The notes: generated from the sequence alone by a model not told the origin. DNA of 64,000 bases from Bacillus sp. Marseille-Q3570 (GCF_946151055.1 NZ_CAMGYZ010000015.1:40450-104449), one strand, 5' to 3'; counted from the stretch's first letter, positions 53,744 to 63,300 are shown. Numbers and translations are program-made.

Positions 53744-53778
53744 AAAAGGAAACCCTCACTCGTGTTGAGCAAGGGTTC
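53744..53778 (-). terminator. terminator of the MFS gene
   Basis: AACCCT-TG-CTC and GAG-TG-AGGGTT pair (the TG/TG as G-U) around AACAC, followed by TTCCTTTTC on the minus strand. It separates the MFS gene from the amidohydrolase-ltaE pair. Confidence 0.7.
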
Positions 53779-53824
53779 TGAATTTTCTATGTTCATTTTA
53801 TCATAGGAATGACTTGAGCAAGGA

Positions 53825-55126
53825 TTATTTGGCCGAGGAAATTTCCGGCTGAAGTGCAGGTTCAGACATTTGACGGGTCTCGACCCAGCGATAAAGGGAC
53901 AAATAAACGATCCCGGCGATGATACAGCCGATTCCCAAAATAGTGAACATCAAGTTTCCAAGCTTGTATTCAAGTAAAATTCCACCGAGAAATGGTCCAG
54001 CGACTCCGCCTAAAATCCATTGGAGTCCCGCTGCACCCATATAAGTTCCTCGCAGGTGTTCCGGCGCCAGGTTGGCGACAAACGTCATCTGGACCGGTGA
54101 CATCAGCATTTCACCAAGCGTGTAAATACCGTATATCACCAGGAAGACAACCATTACGATCAGGTAGTTCGTTTCAAGTGCATGAAAAGCCTGTGGCAGC
54201 CATCCGACAGACAATAAACCGAAACCGAAAAGAATACAACCATACAACATCACTCTTCCGATCGCCCTGTTCCCAGCCCATCGAGAAATCGGGAACTGGA
54301 ACAATACGACTAATAAACCGTTGAAAGCCAACATGTACGTATACGGATTTTGAGCATCTGTCAAATTGGGTAGTGTCTGATCGAAGTGCAACGGCAACAT
54401 CCCTTCTGTTTGAGTAAAGGACATCGAGATCACCACGCCCGTAATGATGAAGACGAACAAAAGCTTATCTCGTAAAATCACCTGGAATGGACTCGGGAGA
54501 TTTTCCTCTTTTTGTGCTTCTTTCGAATTGTTTTGCGATTTTTCTTTTTTCGGTAAGCTTTCCTTGATCCATATCAGAACAATCGCAGCGTAGAAAAACA
54601 TGCTTGCTGCTGAAATCATGAAAATGACGGATTTTGAAAAGATGACAACCGATGCTCCGATCAGAGGACCAATGGCGGCACCGATATTATGTCCCATCCG
54701 AAGCAGCCCGAATGCTTCTGTCCTTTTTTCAGGTGACGTCACATCGGCTACCATCGCCGATGCAGCGGGATGGAACAACGAATTGAAGAAACCTAGGAAC
54801 AAAGATAAAATGACGAACGACCAAAAATCATCCAGCCAGACAAAACCAAGCATGACGACAGCGTTACCTGCCATCGAACCGACCATGAGTGGTTTACGTC
54901 CATAAATATCAGCAAGACGGCCACCAATCATGGTTCCGATAACCGATGCAAGAGGAGATACCCCCATGACGATCCCGACCTCCCAAACATGGTCGACGCG
55001 ATCTTTCAAATATAACGCCAAAAATGGCAACAACATCATAAACGCAATTCCATTGATCGACTCCCCGATGAATCGGATCCATACATTGCGATCCATTTCA
55101 CGATAAGCCCTCCACGTATCTTTCAT
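53825..55126 (-). CDS. MFS transporter
   Basis: A 433-residue protein with twelve hydrophobic helices. Motif A after TM2 is GGRLADIYGRKPLMVG (about 68-83); the second-half counterpart is less clear. LRMGHNIGAAIGPLIGA (about 143-159) is the TM5 motif C-like stretch of drug:H+ antiporters of DHA1 type. A charged central loop (KKEKSQNNSKEAQKEE, about 195-212) divides the halves. A GGGGG site precedes the ATG. It is most likely a drug efflux pump, but the substrate is unknown. Confidence 0.88.
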   Translation of the reverse strand: MKDTWRAYREMDRNVWIRFIGESINGIAFMMLLPFLALYLKDRVDHVWEVGIVMGVSPLASVIGTMIGGRLADIYGRKPLMVGSMAGNAVVMLGFVWLDDFWSFVILSLFLGFFNSLFHPAASAMVADVTSPEKRTEAFGLLRMGHNIGAAIGPLIGASVVIFSKSVIFMISAASMFFYAAIVLIWIKESLPKKEKSQNNSKEAQKEENLPSPFQVILRDKLLFVFIITGVVISMSFTQTEGMLPLHFDQTLPNLTDAQNPYTYMLAFNGLLVVLFQFPISRWAGNRAIGRVMLYGCILFGFGLLSVGWLPQAFHALETNYLIVMVVFLVIYGIYTLGEMLMSPVQMTFVANLAPEHLRGTYMGAAGLQWILGGVAGPFLGGILLEYKLGNLMFTILGIGCIIAGIVYLSLYRWVETRQMSEPALQPEISSAK

Positions 55127-55243
55127 TTTTCCCCCAACTTTCCTGGTACTTCATTTATTGGTAATTTGATTGCATTAAAAGACTTGGTGTATTGACATGA
55201 ACTACTGCCTAGCTGCTTCGCTGAAAGTTTTTCATTTGAACAC

Positions 55244-55277
55244 AAAAAAGCCGCAGGATTCCACATCCCACAGCTTT
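55244..55277 (-). terminator. terminator of the 24-residue peptide gene
   Basis: AAAGC-TGTG-GGAT pairs with ATCC-TGCG-GCTTT and is followed by TTTTTTG on the minus strand, 32 bp behind the stop of the peptide gene. Confidence 0.72.
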
Positions 55278-55308
55278 AAACACATAAATCCACAAACCAA
55301 TCAGTGGT

Positions 55309-55383
55309 TTAAATAGCGAAGCGGTATCCATCCTGTAAAATGTAAAGTTTTTGCTGTGTCGCTACAAATTGAACGATTACCAT
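55309..55383 (-). CDS. 24-residue peptide gene with its own promoter and terminator
   Basis: The frame runs from ATG 55383 to TAA 55309 and encodes MVIVQFVATQQKLYILQDGY-RFAI, a peptide of alternating hydrophobic beta-like character. AAAGGAG stands ten bases upstream, a near-consensus promoter about 40 bp upstream, and a hairpin terminator behind. The complete set of signals is stronger evidence than the length. I know no function; a regulatory leader, toxin-like or sporulation peptide are possible. Confidence 0.55.
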   Translation of the reverse strand: MVIVQFVATQQKLYILQDGYRFAI

Positions 55384-55422
55384 GAATACCCACTCCTTTC
55401 ATATTTTTACGACTCAAAAACA

Positions 55423-55451
55423 AGTATAGAGAAAACCCTTACAAAAGTAAA
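55423..55451 (-). promoter_or_regulatory. sigma-A-type promoter of the 24-residue peptide gene
   Basis: On the minus strand TTTACT (55451-55446) and TATACT (55428-55423) are exactly 17 bp apart. Transcription would begin about 30 bp before the ATG. Confidence 0.6.
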
Positions 55452-55561
55452 CAGAATCTTTTGTTGATACATTGCTCGTAGCTCTGGACCAGGAACCGGC
55501 TCCGATTCCAGTTTTTTAGCAAAGTACTTTGTAAGTGTACTTGGCTTAGGTCTATTTTACT

Positions 55562-55708
55562 AAATTGCTCAAGAAGACAATGTTTTTGCTCAAGATTGGA
55601 CCTATTTTGCTCAAGATCACATCATTTTTGCTCAAGATCACATCAAAATTGATCATGATTACCTTAATTTTGTACAAGTTGCCCACAATTCGCTCGATCA
55701 CCATCTAC
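55562..55708 (+). repeat. seven-unit 21-bp tandem repeat
   Basis: Units begin at 55562, 55583, 55604, 55625, 55646, 55667 and 55688, each exactly 21 bp, with consensus WTTTTGCTCAAGATCACATC. Units 3 and 4 differ at one base; outer units are worn. No open frame with a start signal spans it. It lies in the 400-bp gap between the peptide promoter and the YpiP-like gene, followed by two GGTGCCTGGCACC palindromes. Confidence 0.85.
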
Positions 55709-55711
55709 TTT

Positions 55712-55771
55712 GGTGCCTGGCACCGAAAATGAAGCCCGTCAGATCAACGTTCTTGAGAGGTGCCTGGCACC
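55712..55771. repeat. pair of GGTGCCTGGCACC palindromes
   Basis: The 13-mer GGTGCCTGGCACC occurs exactly at 55712-55724 and 55759-55771, 47 bp apart. A decayed relative (GGACCAGGAACCGG) is near 55485. The second copy lies just behind the YpiP-like stop on the minus strand but has no T-run, so termination is unlikely. Confidence 0.7.
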
Positions 55772-55786
55772 GGTCCAGGAACTTCC

Positions 55787-56560
55787 CTACACTTCTATGA
55801 CGCCGTAGTGGAATTTGGAGGTTTTGCGGATTTCAACGTCAAAGCCGAATTGGGTGAAGCGTGGACTTTTCCAGTGATCCTTTAATACGACTCGTTGTTT
55901 TGCCACTCTTTTCGCTTCTTCCATCAACACTTCAGTTATTGGCTCATACAAAGCATAATGCTTCAATGGTTTGATTCCGTCTGCCTCCACGATTTTCTCT
56001 TCGAACATCGGGTCAAAATACACAACATCGAAACTGTCAGAATCGAGTTCTTTCAGAATTTCATAATGATTCCCTTCACAGACTTCAATAGAGCGTGTGG
56101 CAGAAACAATCTCACGCATCTCATGTTCATACACATTTAGCCCCAGTCTCGTCAACATTGCTAACGTAGGACTTCCTTCTATACCGACGACCATCCCCTG
56201 TGAACCGACCACGTACTTCGCGACGATACTATCGGAAGCCCATCCGAGGGTGCAGTCCAATAATGACATTCCTTTTACGAGGCGTGCATTCCGAATGAAC
56301 GGATCCTCTTCTCCCCTTATCAATCTCTTTATCCGGAAGATTGCTGAATTGGGATGAAAAAACACAGGCTCTTTTACATCTGGATCATAATAAAGGATCC
56401 GCTCTTTCCGGACGACGATGACACCTTGCTCTTTTATATCCATCAGTGTCTCAATGGATCGATCTCTCCGTTCAACATACTTGATTCCAAGTGTTTCACC
56501 TAGATGTTTTGCTCTTCTCATCAACGTTGATCTTGCTTTTCCACCTGTCGTAATAATCAT
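55787..56560 (-). CDS. ypiP: class I SAM-dependent methyltransferase (YpiP-like)
   Basis: A 257-residue methyltransferase. The SAM site reads [22 protein letters not shown] (about 95-116), an RsmJ/DUF548-like variant of motif [19 protein letters not shown] follows as the acidic motif II, and [13 protein letters not shown] as motif IV with the DPM catalytic triplet expected of base methyltransferases. B. subtilis YpiP has this layout and is of unknown substrate; an rRNA role is plausible from the RsmJ resemblance. AAGGAG before the ATG at 56560 sets the start. Confidence 0.78.
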   Translation of the reverse strand: MIITTGGKARSTLMRRAKHLGETLGIKYVERRDRSIETLMDIKEQGVIVVRKERILYYDPDVKEPVFFHPNSAIFRIKRLIRGEEDPFIRNARLVKGMSLLDCTLGWASDSIVAKYVVGSQGMVVGIEGSPTLAMLTRLGLNVYEHEMREIVSATRSIEVCEGNHYEILKELDSDSFDVVYFDPMFEEKIVEADGIKPLKHYALYEPITEVLMEEAKRVAKQRVVLKDHWKSPRFTQFGFDVEIRKTSKFHYGVIEV

Positions 56561-56688
56561 TTCATTCTCCTTCAAACATGGGTTTGTACACAAAAATTCC
56601 ACTCCTGTACCCGTTGCAGTTGAGGCATTTGTACATATTTTGTAAGTATAGCAGACCAGATATCACCAAATATTGGAGGGGAACACTG

Positions 56689-56949
56689 TTGGAAAAAATG
56701 AAAAAGTATATGCCAAAGAAAAAAGAGATGCATATGGGGGATATGCCTCAATACATGGAATATGATCATCACTGCTATCCAATGCACCATGGACATCATG
56801 GACATCATGATTATCACCATGGAGGATATGGGTATGGATACGGTTATGGATGCGGGAATACGTTTGCGATCATCGTCGTATTGTTCATCCTGTTGATCAT
56901 TGTCGGAGCAGCAGCTTTTCACCACGGAGGTAAAGGCAAAGACTGCTAA
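56689..56949 (+). CDS. His-rich YjcZ-family sporulation-type membrane peptide
   Basis: Starting at TTG 56689, seven bases after GGAGGGG, the gene encodes 87 residues or fewer. A Lys/Met-rich head is followed by a His-rich stretch ([13 protein letters not shown]), [11 protein letters not shown] and the hydrophobic helix [19 protein letters not shown]. The helix matches the YjcZ family, tiny proteins seen in spores, but those usually lack the 45-residue His-rich front. The His cluster and flanking Cys could bind metal; that is inference. An ATG three codons later is an alternative start. Confidence 0.78.
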   Translation: MEKMKKYMPKKKEMHMGDMPQYMEYDHHCYPMHHGHHGHHDYHHGGYGYGYGYGCGNTFAIIVVLFILLIIVGAAAFHHGGKGKDC

Positions 56950-57217
56950 AACTGAACAGATACTGTCAAGCTCATTGCCTACATGAAACAACTCAAATAC
57001 TAGAGTTTGTCTTTTCGTATGTAGTCCGTTTGCAACTATGTACGTCCTCAATCTGGTTGATTCCATTCAATCAGATTTTTTCTTTTCTAAGACACTAAAA
57101 TCTGCTTTCGATTATTTATTAAAATAGCATTTTTTATCAATCAATGTTAACAATGAGTTCCTATTTTCTATCAAGTATATAATGGTATTATAAACATCGG
57201 GGACTTTGGAGGAAACA

Positions 57218-57384
57218 ATGAAAATTCATTCTTACATACTAAAACAGATAGGTGTTTCGATCGCACCGCCATACTGATCGATGCCACTTTGGTCAGCATT
57301 GTCCTCGTCCCTTCCCTCATAAAAATGATAAGCCACTGGTACTGGTGGCTACCAGGGTCTAGAAAGCGAAAAGCGGAAGAATAA
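57218..57384 (+). pseudogene. C-terminal relic of an MMPL/RND-type transporter
   Basis: In one frame from ATG 57218, KQIGVSIA ends at TGA 57275. In the next frame LIDATLVSIVLVPSLIKM, then HWYWWLPGSRKRKAEE, runs to TAA 57384. Joined, they give the very C-terminus of MMPL family transporters (...LIDATLVRIVLVPSLM... WNWWLPG). A one-base loss near 57265 breaks the frame, and the upstream 700 residues are absent. So only a 55-residue decayed stump remains. GGAGG before the ATG is probably a coincidence or a remnant. Confidence 0.72.
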
Positions 57385-57457
57385 AAGATTCACATTTCTA
57401 AAAGAGGCTTTGCGAGCTTTTTTTCTTTTTGAAAGTATCGATCAACAAGGTTTCAGA

Positions 57458-57586
57458 ATTAGAGGACCTTATTGTGACGAAATATGGTATTTCCATATAT
57501 TTAGAGGACATGAGAGACCTTATTCCAGTAAAATCCATCAAAAAGAACCCTTACAGACAAGATTAACGGAACAGATGTCCTCTAAT
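57458..57586. repeat. repeat family E, variant cluster
   Basis: Units TTAGAGGACCTTATTG (57458), TTAGAGGACATGAGAGACCT (57501) and the inverted TTAACGGAACAGATGTCC (57563) resemble the E units at 34.7 and 63.6 kb with AGAGGACA in place of AACGGACA. The 255 bp between the MMPL relic and brxA hold nothing else apart from the brxA terminator. Confidence 0.55.
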
Positions 57587-57600
57587 TTTTCTAATGCACG

Positions 57601-57634
57601 CAAAAGCCCTACCACCTTAAAAGCGATAGGGCTG
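57601..57634 (-). terminator. brxA terminator
   Basis: AGCCCTAT and ATAGGGCT-type arms (57605-57633) pair around the loop and are followed by TTTTG on the minus strand, 7 bp behind the brxA stop. Confidence 0.65.
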
Positions 57635-57640
57635 TTTTAC

Positions 57641-58075
57641 TTACTTACAATGTGTTTCAAAAGCGTTGACCAGGTTTGTCACGATATCGGATGGTTCATG
57701 ATCCTCGATTTCTTCGCGGGGAATGAAGTGTACGACTTCTTGCCCTTTAAGCAGTGCGATCGATGGTGATGATGGTTCGATATCAAGGAAATAGGATCTC
57801 ATCACGGATGTCGCAACCTTGTCTTGCCCGGCAAAAACAGTTACAAGGTTATCTGGACGATGTTCATGTTCAATTGCTTGGCGTACAGCCGGACGAGCAA
57901 GTCCTGCCGCACAACCACAGACAGAATTGATCATGATCAAAGTGGTTCCTTTCACATTTTCCATATATTCATCGACTTCTTCAGGTGTTCTCAATTCGTT
58001 GAATCCTGCTTCTGTCAATTCATCTCTCATCGGTTGAACTAACTGTCTCATGTATTCTTCATATGCCATTGACAT
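57641..58075 (-). CDS. brxA: bacilliredoxin BrxA
   Basis: A 144-residue thioredoxin-fold protein, same length as B. subtilis YphP/BrxA. The active-site C-G-C is in INSVCGCAAGLARPA (about residues 53-55). The start MSMAYEEYMRQLV and PSSPSIALLKGQEVVHFIPR are nearly the same as in YphP. It removes bacillithiol from S-bacillithiolated proteins after oxidative stress. GGAGG before the ATG at 58075 sets the start. The UGA glutaredoxin at 40.7 kb is the other thiol redox gene in the window. Confidence 0.95.
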   Translation of the reverse strand: MSMAYEEYMRQLVQPMRDELTEAGFNELRTPEEVDEYMENVKGTTLIMINSVCGCAAGLARPAVRQAIEHEHRPDNLVTVFAGQDKVATSVMRSYFLDIEPSSPSIALLKGQEVVHFIPREEIEDHEPSDIVTNLVNAFETHCK

Positions 58076-58198
58076 GGAACATACCTCCATTTTTGTTCAT
58101 CTCGTTTTTACTTTATCATGTGTGTTCCGAAACATCAACGAGTACTCGATAAGATATTAAGCACTCCATAAGCGGCTATCTTCTTTACGGGATACGGT

Positions 58199-59335
58199 TC
58201 ACTTTTTCCCCTGGATCGTATCAGTCATCTGTTTCCAGACAGACCCTTTCGCTTCCTCTCCACCTTCGATCCGTTCGAGAGCCATGTTCACCTGCATCGC
58301 TACCTCGAATTCAGGGTCATCCTTCGCCTCTTTCAATGCAGGAATGGCGGATTCATCTCCGACTTCATACAAGAACATCGCAGCACGCCATCGAACAAGT
58401 TTATTTTTATCCTTCAATGAATCGATCATGACCGGGATCGCCTCTTTAAAGCCCAGATCCGACATGCAATCACCGGCTGTACGACGAACGGTCACTGTCT
58501 TATCCTGTAATGCTTTCGTCAGATGAGGAAGCACTTTCTGCTCTTCAATCATACCGAGATATACAGTAGCGAGACGCCTTATTGACGTTTTTTCATCTTC
58601 GAGTGCTTTTGCAAGGACAGGGATATCTTCTTCTGTCGGGTCCATCTGGTCCAATGCTGCATAACGGTCCTTCCAATCTGGCTGTTCAAGCATATCCATC
58701 GTCACTTTGTAAGATGATTTCTTTTGGGACTCATCGCTAGCCTTGTTCTGTTCAAACGCCTGCTCCTTCAGTCTGTTCAAACGTTCATCATCATACGCTG
58801 CGCTGATTTCTTCAGCCACCTCATTACCGACGGCTTCCATATCTCCATACCGGGCACTCTGTTCGATCCATTGACGTTCCATCACCAGATTATCTGATGC
58901 GGATTGCGCTTCCATCGCAATGGTCATGAATCGTTCAGGCAATCCGACTCTTTTTTCAGTCTCCCCTTTAATCAGCTTGATCTGCATCGGAATACCGCGG
59001 AACTTTTGGATGAACACCTTCACTTCATCAAAGTCTTCATCATGCTCATTCTGTTCATTTTCAACAACTGTTTCCGCCTCTTCCCCAAAAACATGACGAG
59101 CCTTGGGCAGAATCACTTTCCAATCATGTTTCGGATTCCGTTCAAGAGCAATGAAATCAGCAACATAATACAAACCCTTGACCCCTTCGATGGCAAGTAA
59201 TTGGTTGAGAGGTTCAGGCGCTTCTTCCTTTTGATCAGATTTGAAATTCATGTTTGTTCCACTCGGCAAAGCTTTATCTACAATCAGTTTCATCGTATTG
59301 GGACTTGGTGTTGGTTCGATACCGCGCAGTTTCAT
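58199..59335 (-). CDS. ypgR: HEAT-repeat protein, conserved virulence factor C/YpgR-like
   Basis: A 378-residue protein. The N-terminal 75 residues are an NfuA-type domain (EPTPSPNTMKLIVDKALPSG, IEGVKGLYYVADFIALER). A central linker precedes four to five HEAT-like repeats (about 215-360), for example EKTSIRRLATVYLGMI, KTVTVRRTAGDCMSDLG, KNKLVRWRAAMFLYEVG. This is the CvfC/YpgR architecture; CvfC is reported to affect virulence in staphylococci, while its biochemistry is unknown. An iron-sulfur link from the Nfu domain is inference. The start at 59335 lacks a close Shine-Dalgarno. Confidence 0.85.
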   Translation of the reverse strand: MKLRGIEPTPSPNTMKLIVDKALPSGTNMNFKSDQKEEAPEPLNQLLAIEGVKGLYYVADFIALERNPKHDWKVILPKARHVFGEEAETVVENEQNEHDEDFDEVKVFIQKFRGIPMQIKLIKGETEKRVGLPERFMTIAMEAQSASDNLVMERQWIEQSARYGDMEAVGNEVAEEISAAYDDERLNRLKEQAFEQNKASDESQKKSSYKVTMDMLEQPDWKDRYAALDQMDPTEEDIPVLAKALEDEKTSIRRLATVYLGMIEEQKVLPHLTKALQDKTVTVRRTAGDCMSDLGFKEAIPVMIDSLKDKNKLVRWRAAMFLYEVGDESAIPALKEAKDDPEFEVAMQVNMALERIEGGEEAKGSVWKQMTDTIQGKK

Positions 59336-59549
59336 AGTTTGAATAACTCCCTTCCATACGTTCTCTACTATAAAAAATATAACACAGAATACCATTGCTT
59401 TTGTAATATTTGGGTTCTCTCTTATTGCCCTGAAAATATTTTTAGAAATTTCTAAATTTTTAACTAAAAAGTGTTCATTCTAATATAAAATCGGGTATAT
59501 AGCATATAGCAATCATTTTTCCCTAAAATTGAAAGGAGAGTGGAATTCC

Positions 59550-59690
59550 ATGAAAAAGCTCCCAGTAGAAGGCAGAATCATCAGTATCACACATGATCGT
59601 ATCGTTGCTGTAGAAGGTGGACAAATGTTTACGTATAACCGGGACTATTACGAAATCATCCCTCAAACCTTTCACGATCAAACCGCTTAA
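59550..59690 (+). CDS. small hypothetical protein, 46 residues
   Basis: ATG 59550 to TAA 59690, with AAAGGAG about eleven bases upstream. The product starts MKKLPVEGRIISITHDRIVAVEGG and has alternating hydrophobic residues suggesting a small all-beta fold (SH3- or KOW-like), ending FHDQTA. It is divergent from the ypgR-like gene and followed directly by repeat C. No known family is recognised. Confidence 0.55.
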   Translation: MKKLPVEGRIISITHDRIVAVEGGQMFTYNRDYYEIIPQTFHDQTA

Positions 59691-59792
59691 AGAAAAACTT
59701 GGCAAAGTCAAGCCTTAGGCGTACGCTGAGCCATTAGTTGAACTTATACTTAAGAAAGTATTTTTATGCTTTCTTTAAGTGTAAAAAGAAAA
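59689..59792 (+). repeat. repeat family C, copy with bulged hairpin
   Basis: Begins AAAGAAAAACTTGGCAAAG, has AAGCCTTAGGCGTACGCTGAGCC and ends in the hairpin ACTTAAGAAAGTAT-TTTT-ATGCTTTCTTTAAGT with one bulge and one mismatch. It starts at the stop codon of the 46-residue gene. Confidence 0.75.
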
Positions 59793-59833
59793 TGCAAAAG
59801 GGCTGGATCATCCATCGTCCGCCCCTTTTGCAT
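59791..59833. terminator. bidirectional terminator before the SWIM gene
   Basis: GCAAAAGGG (59793-59801) and CCCTTTTGC (59823-59831) pair; T-rich sequence follows on the minus strand. It lies 11 bp behind the SWIM-gene stop. Confidence 0.7.
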
Positions 59834-59843
59834 GCTACCTCAT

Positions 59844-60389
59844 CTAAATTTTCCGTTCTCTTAGTTCATCCATGACCTCAACGATTCTTTCATGAACCCT
59901 TTCGATGAACATTTTGTTCTCGATGATCCTGCTTTCCCTTTTAGTATGAAGGGTAAGGATTGATTCCTGACTCTCATCTATCCTCGCGGTCAATTCCGTA
60001 AGTGGTTCTTCAATCAATTTTGCCCGTGCATCTGGAAGGGACTTGTCACCAGCTTCTTCACCAGTACTCAATTCATCCAAAATGAAATACATCGTCGCGC
60101 ACACACTATGTTTGCAGATTGCTGCTTCGTCTGGACATGAACATGTCACGTCATACTCCGGTAAAAGAGGGATCCCATCGACTAGCTGAAAATAGCCATC
60201 GACTTCATAATCACCCTGGGCCCCTTCTACCACACATTCGAAGTGATTCGGAAACACTTGGAAATCACGTATTTGCTGAGCATTGTACAAAACCATCCCA
60301 CGTTGGAATCTCTGATAATCGACTTGATCGGTAAACTGATTCAGCCAATTTTGCAGCTTCGGATTTGTCTTGTTCTTTTGCTTTGTCAT
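59844..60389 (-). CDS. ywqB: SWIM zinc-finger protein (YwqB-like)
   Basis: A 181-residue protein with a SWIM finger CSCPDEAAICKH (about 83-94, C-x-C-xn-C-x-H) after a beta-rich N-terminal half (FQRGMVLYNAQQIRDFQV) typical of SWIM proteins next to SNF2 helicases. The C-terminal 80 residues are helical. The ATG at 60389 overlaps the helicase stop (ATGA) with AAGGTG before it. B. subtilis ywqA-ywqB has the same order. The SWIM part probably guides the helicase to DNA or a partner. Confidence 0.85.
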   Translation of the reverse strand: MTKQKNKTNPKLQNWLNQFTDQVDYQRFQRGMVLYNAQQIRDFQVFPNHFECVVEGAQGDYEVDGYFQLVDGIPLLPEYDVTCSCPDEAAICKHSVCATMYFILDELSTGEEAGDKSLPDARAKLIEEPLTELTARIDESQESILTLHTKRESRIIENKMFIERVHERIVEVMDELRERKI

Positions 60390-63300
60390 GAGTTCAACAC
60401 CTTCTCCCGCAATTGGATCAGTTCGATGAATTCGTTGTCGCTCATTTCTGTGACCCATTGGTCTTCGTGATTTACAATTTGAGAGGTGAGTTCCGACTTC
60501 CGATCGATCAACCTGTCGATTCCTTCTTCAAGGGTCCCTTGTGTGATCATTTTATAAACCTGGACGTTCTGTTCCTGGCCGATCCGGTAAGCTCGGTCGG
60601 TTGCCTGGTTCTCAACTGCGGGGTTCCACCAGCGGTCAAGATGGATGACGTGGTTCGCCTCTGTCAGGTTCAGCCCGACACCTCCAGCTTTGATTGATAA
60701 TATGAACACACACTTTTTGCGGTTTTCTCTGAATTTTTTCAAAAGCTGCTCTCTCTTTTGTGAGGGAATTCCTCCATGTAAAAAGAACACTTTTATATCC
60801 GGCTCTTCATTTACGAGCAACTTCTCAAGCATTTCCCCCATCTTCACATACTGTGTGAACACCAGTGCCTTTTCTTCGGCTTTTACATCTTCCCTTAAAA
60901 TATCCAGGAACTTCGTGATCTTTCCGGAATGCGCAGCGTGCGGCTCTTCCCATGTCAATAGAGCGGGATGATTGCACACCTGCTTGAGTCTCGTGATGCC
61001 GCCAAGGATCGTACCCCTCCGTTCCATCCCTGTCGCTTTAAGCAATTTTTCACGGATTTGATCAACGACCATTTGATAGAGCGATGCTTGTTCTTTTGTC
61101 AATTGACAATGAATTTTCGTTTCAGTCTTCTCAGGCAGCTCTTCCACGATCGAGGTTTGCATTTTCGATCTTCTCAATAAAAATGGCTGGATCAGACGTT
61201 TCAGCACCTCGACCCGTTCGGTATTCCCTTCTTTCTCAATCGGGCGGATGAATTGCTGGCTGAAGGATGTGCGGTTCCCCAGGTATCCAGGGTTCAGGAA
61301 ATCACAAATCGACCATAGTTCTTCCAAACGGTTTTCCATAGGTGTTCCGGTCAGTGCAATTCTGTGGACAGCCTTCAAAGAACGTACGATTTTACTTTGC
61401 TTTGTCGTCGGATTTTTGATCATTTGCGCTTCATCCAGAATCATCGTGTTCCAATGGTAATCTTTGAAGAGATCATGGTCCCTCAAAACGAGGGCATAAC
61501 TTGTGATGATGACATCCTGCCCATGTAAAAACTGTTGGAATGTCAGTTCATCTTGTGCACGGTCTGCTCCGTGATGGATCGAAACATTCAATGAAGGTGC
61601 AAACCGTTCAAATTCACGTTTCCAATTTCCTAGCACTGACGTCGGGCTGACGATCAGATGCGGGCCGTCTTCCTGCCCACTGTCCAGCAGATAGGAAATC
61701 GCCTGGATGGTCTTCCCAAGTCCCATGTCATCAGCAAGACAGACACCGATCCGTCTGTCCCGATGAGAACGGAGCCACTGGAATCCTTTTTTCTGATATG
61801 GCCGGAGAATCCCGTTGAATGTCTCGGGGATTTCATATTTTTCCTCTGTCGGTGCCAGAAAGTTTTCCAGATAATCGTGGACTTCCCGGTCGATCTGGAA
61901 TTCGATGTCCGAGTCAAAATCATTGTTATTCGACGCCACGCCGACGAGGGTAGCAAACGAGCTTTTATTGCGGACAAGAGGCTCCAACTCACTGATTTCA
62001 TCATAAATCTGATCGATTTTCGCTTGCGGCAGCATGATCCACGTATCATCACGTTGGATAATGTAAGCCTGTGAACGGACAAGCCTTTTGAAGTCCTCTA
62101 CCGACATTTCGATATCACCGATGGCAATCTGCCAATCAAAATCAAGGAGACTGCTCAAGCCGATGCCCTGATCACCGTTGTTTTTCACATTCAGCGTGAC
62201 CTTGACGTCTTTATTCTCAAGCGAGCGGAACGACCAGCCTGCCGGGAACGTCAAGTTGATTTCCATCGATTTTAAGACACTCAAGTTTCCATGCAGTGCC
62301 CGCAGTGTATCCAGGGTGATTTCGGTGGAACCGAATTCCCTTAACTGACGCTGTGATTTATATAGAAGGTCATCCATCTGGACCAGATAATTCAAGCGGT
62401 CATCGACCCAGCCTTTAATATGGGAACGCATGACTTTCGGATCATCCAACGGTACGCGTAGTTTTTCCTCTTTTTCCGTCCCTTTGACATAAATCTGAAT
62501 CGCCCAGGACGACATGCTTTCATCTGATAACGGAAAGCAGTCGATTTCCAAAGAGGTTGCATTGAATCCAGTTTGGATGAATTGCTGCTTGAAATGAAGC
62601 AGGCCTTTTTCAAGCGTCCTGTATGAATCGGAACTTAATGGTGAATGCCACTTTCTAACTTCACGGATCAATACATGAAGCTTTTGGATTTCATCCTTTT
62701 TCTCGACGATATGAAAAAAGCTGGCGTTCGGGTCCAAAAGGGCTTTTTCCCAAATGTTCATAATATCGGAATTGCCTACATCAAGGTCGATTTCAGGACC
62801 AGAAGTAAGAAATAGCTTCAAAATTTGATCCGTCCAGATATCGAGCATCAAATTCTGCCATTCGCGAATCGGGAATGTCGATAAGTGCTCAAATGAGAAA
62901 ATGAGTGGTGAAGCTGTTTTCAGCCAATTGGACATAGCGCCGCCTTCAAGAACCTTTCGAGACAACATCCATTGTGCATACACATAGTGGCGCTTTTCTT
63001 TCGAGATTTCATAGATCGTCGGGAAGTATTGTCCCCTCCGGATCAGCGTTTCGATGCTTCGGGCTACAGATTCCCAGTAGACGAAGCTCTCACCGAAATA
63101 AAACGACCCTTCTGTCCGGTGTGCGACTGGCTTCTGTAAATACAAATAGACCCGCCACATATCGACGAGCATACCCTCAACTTCATAAAACTCCTCGTCC
63201 CATTCGACCATGAGCGTTTTGCATTCTTCTTGTTCACTTGTAAAAACATGAGAGAGACCTGACTCGCCTAGTAACCATTGCAAGCGAGATTTGCTGATGG

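Noticed and set aside
55562..55708. Possible CRISPR or coding repeat at the 21-bp array
   Set aside because: Units are head to tail without spacers, and stops or lack of a start signal rule out a repeat protein.
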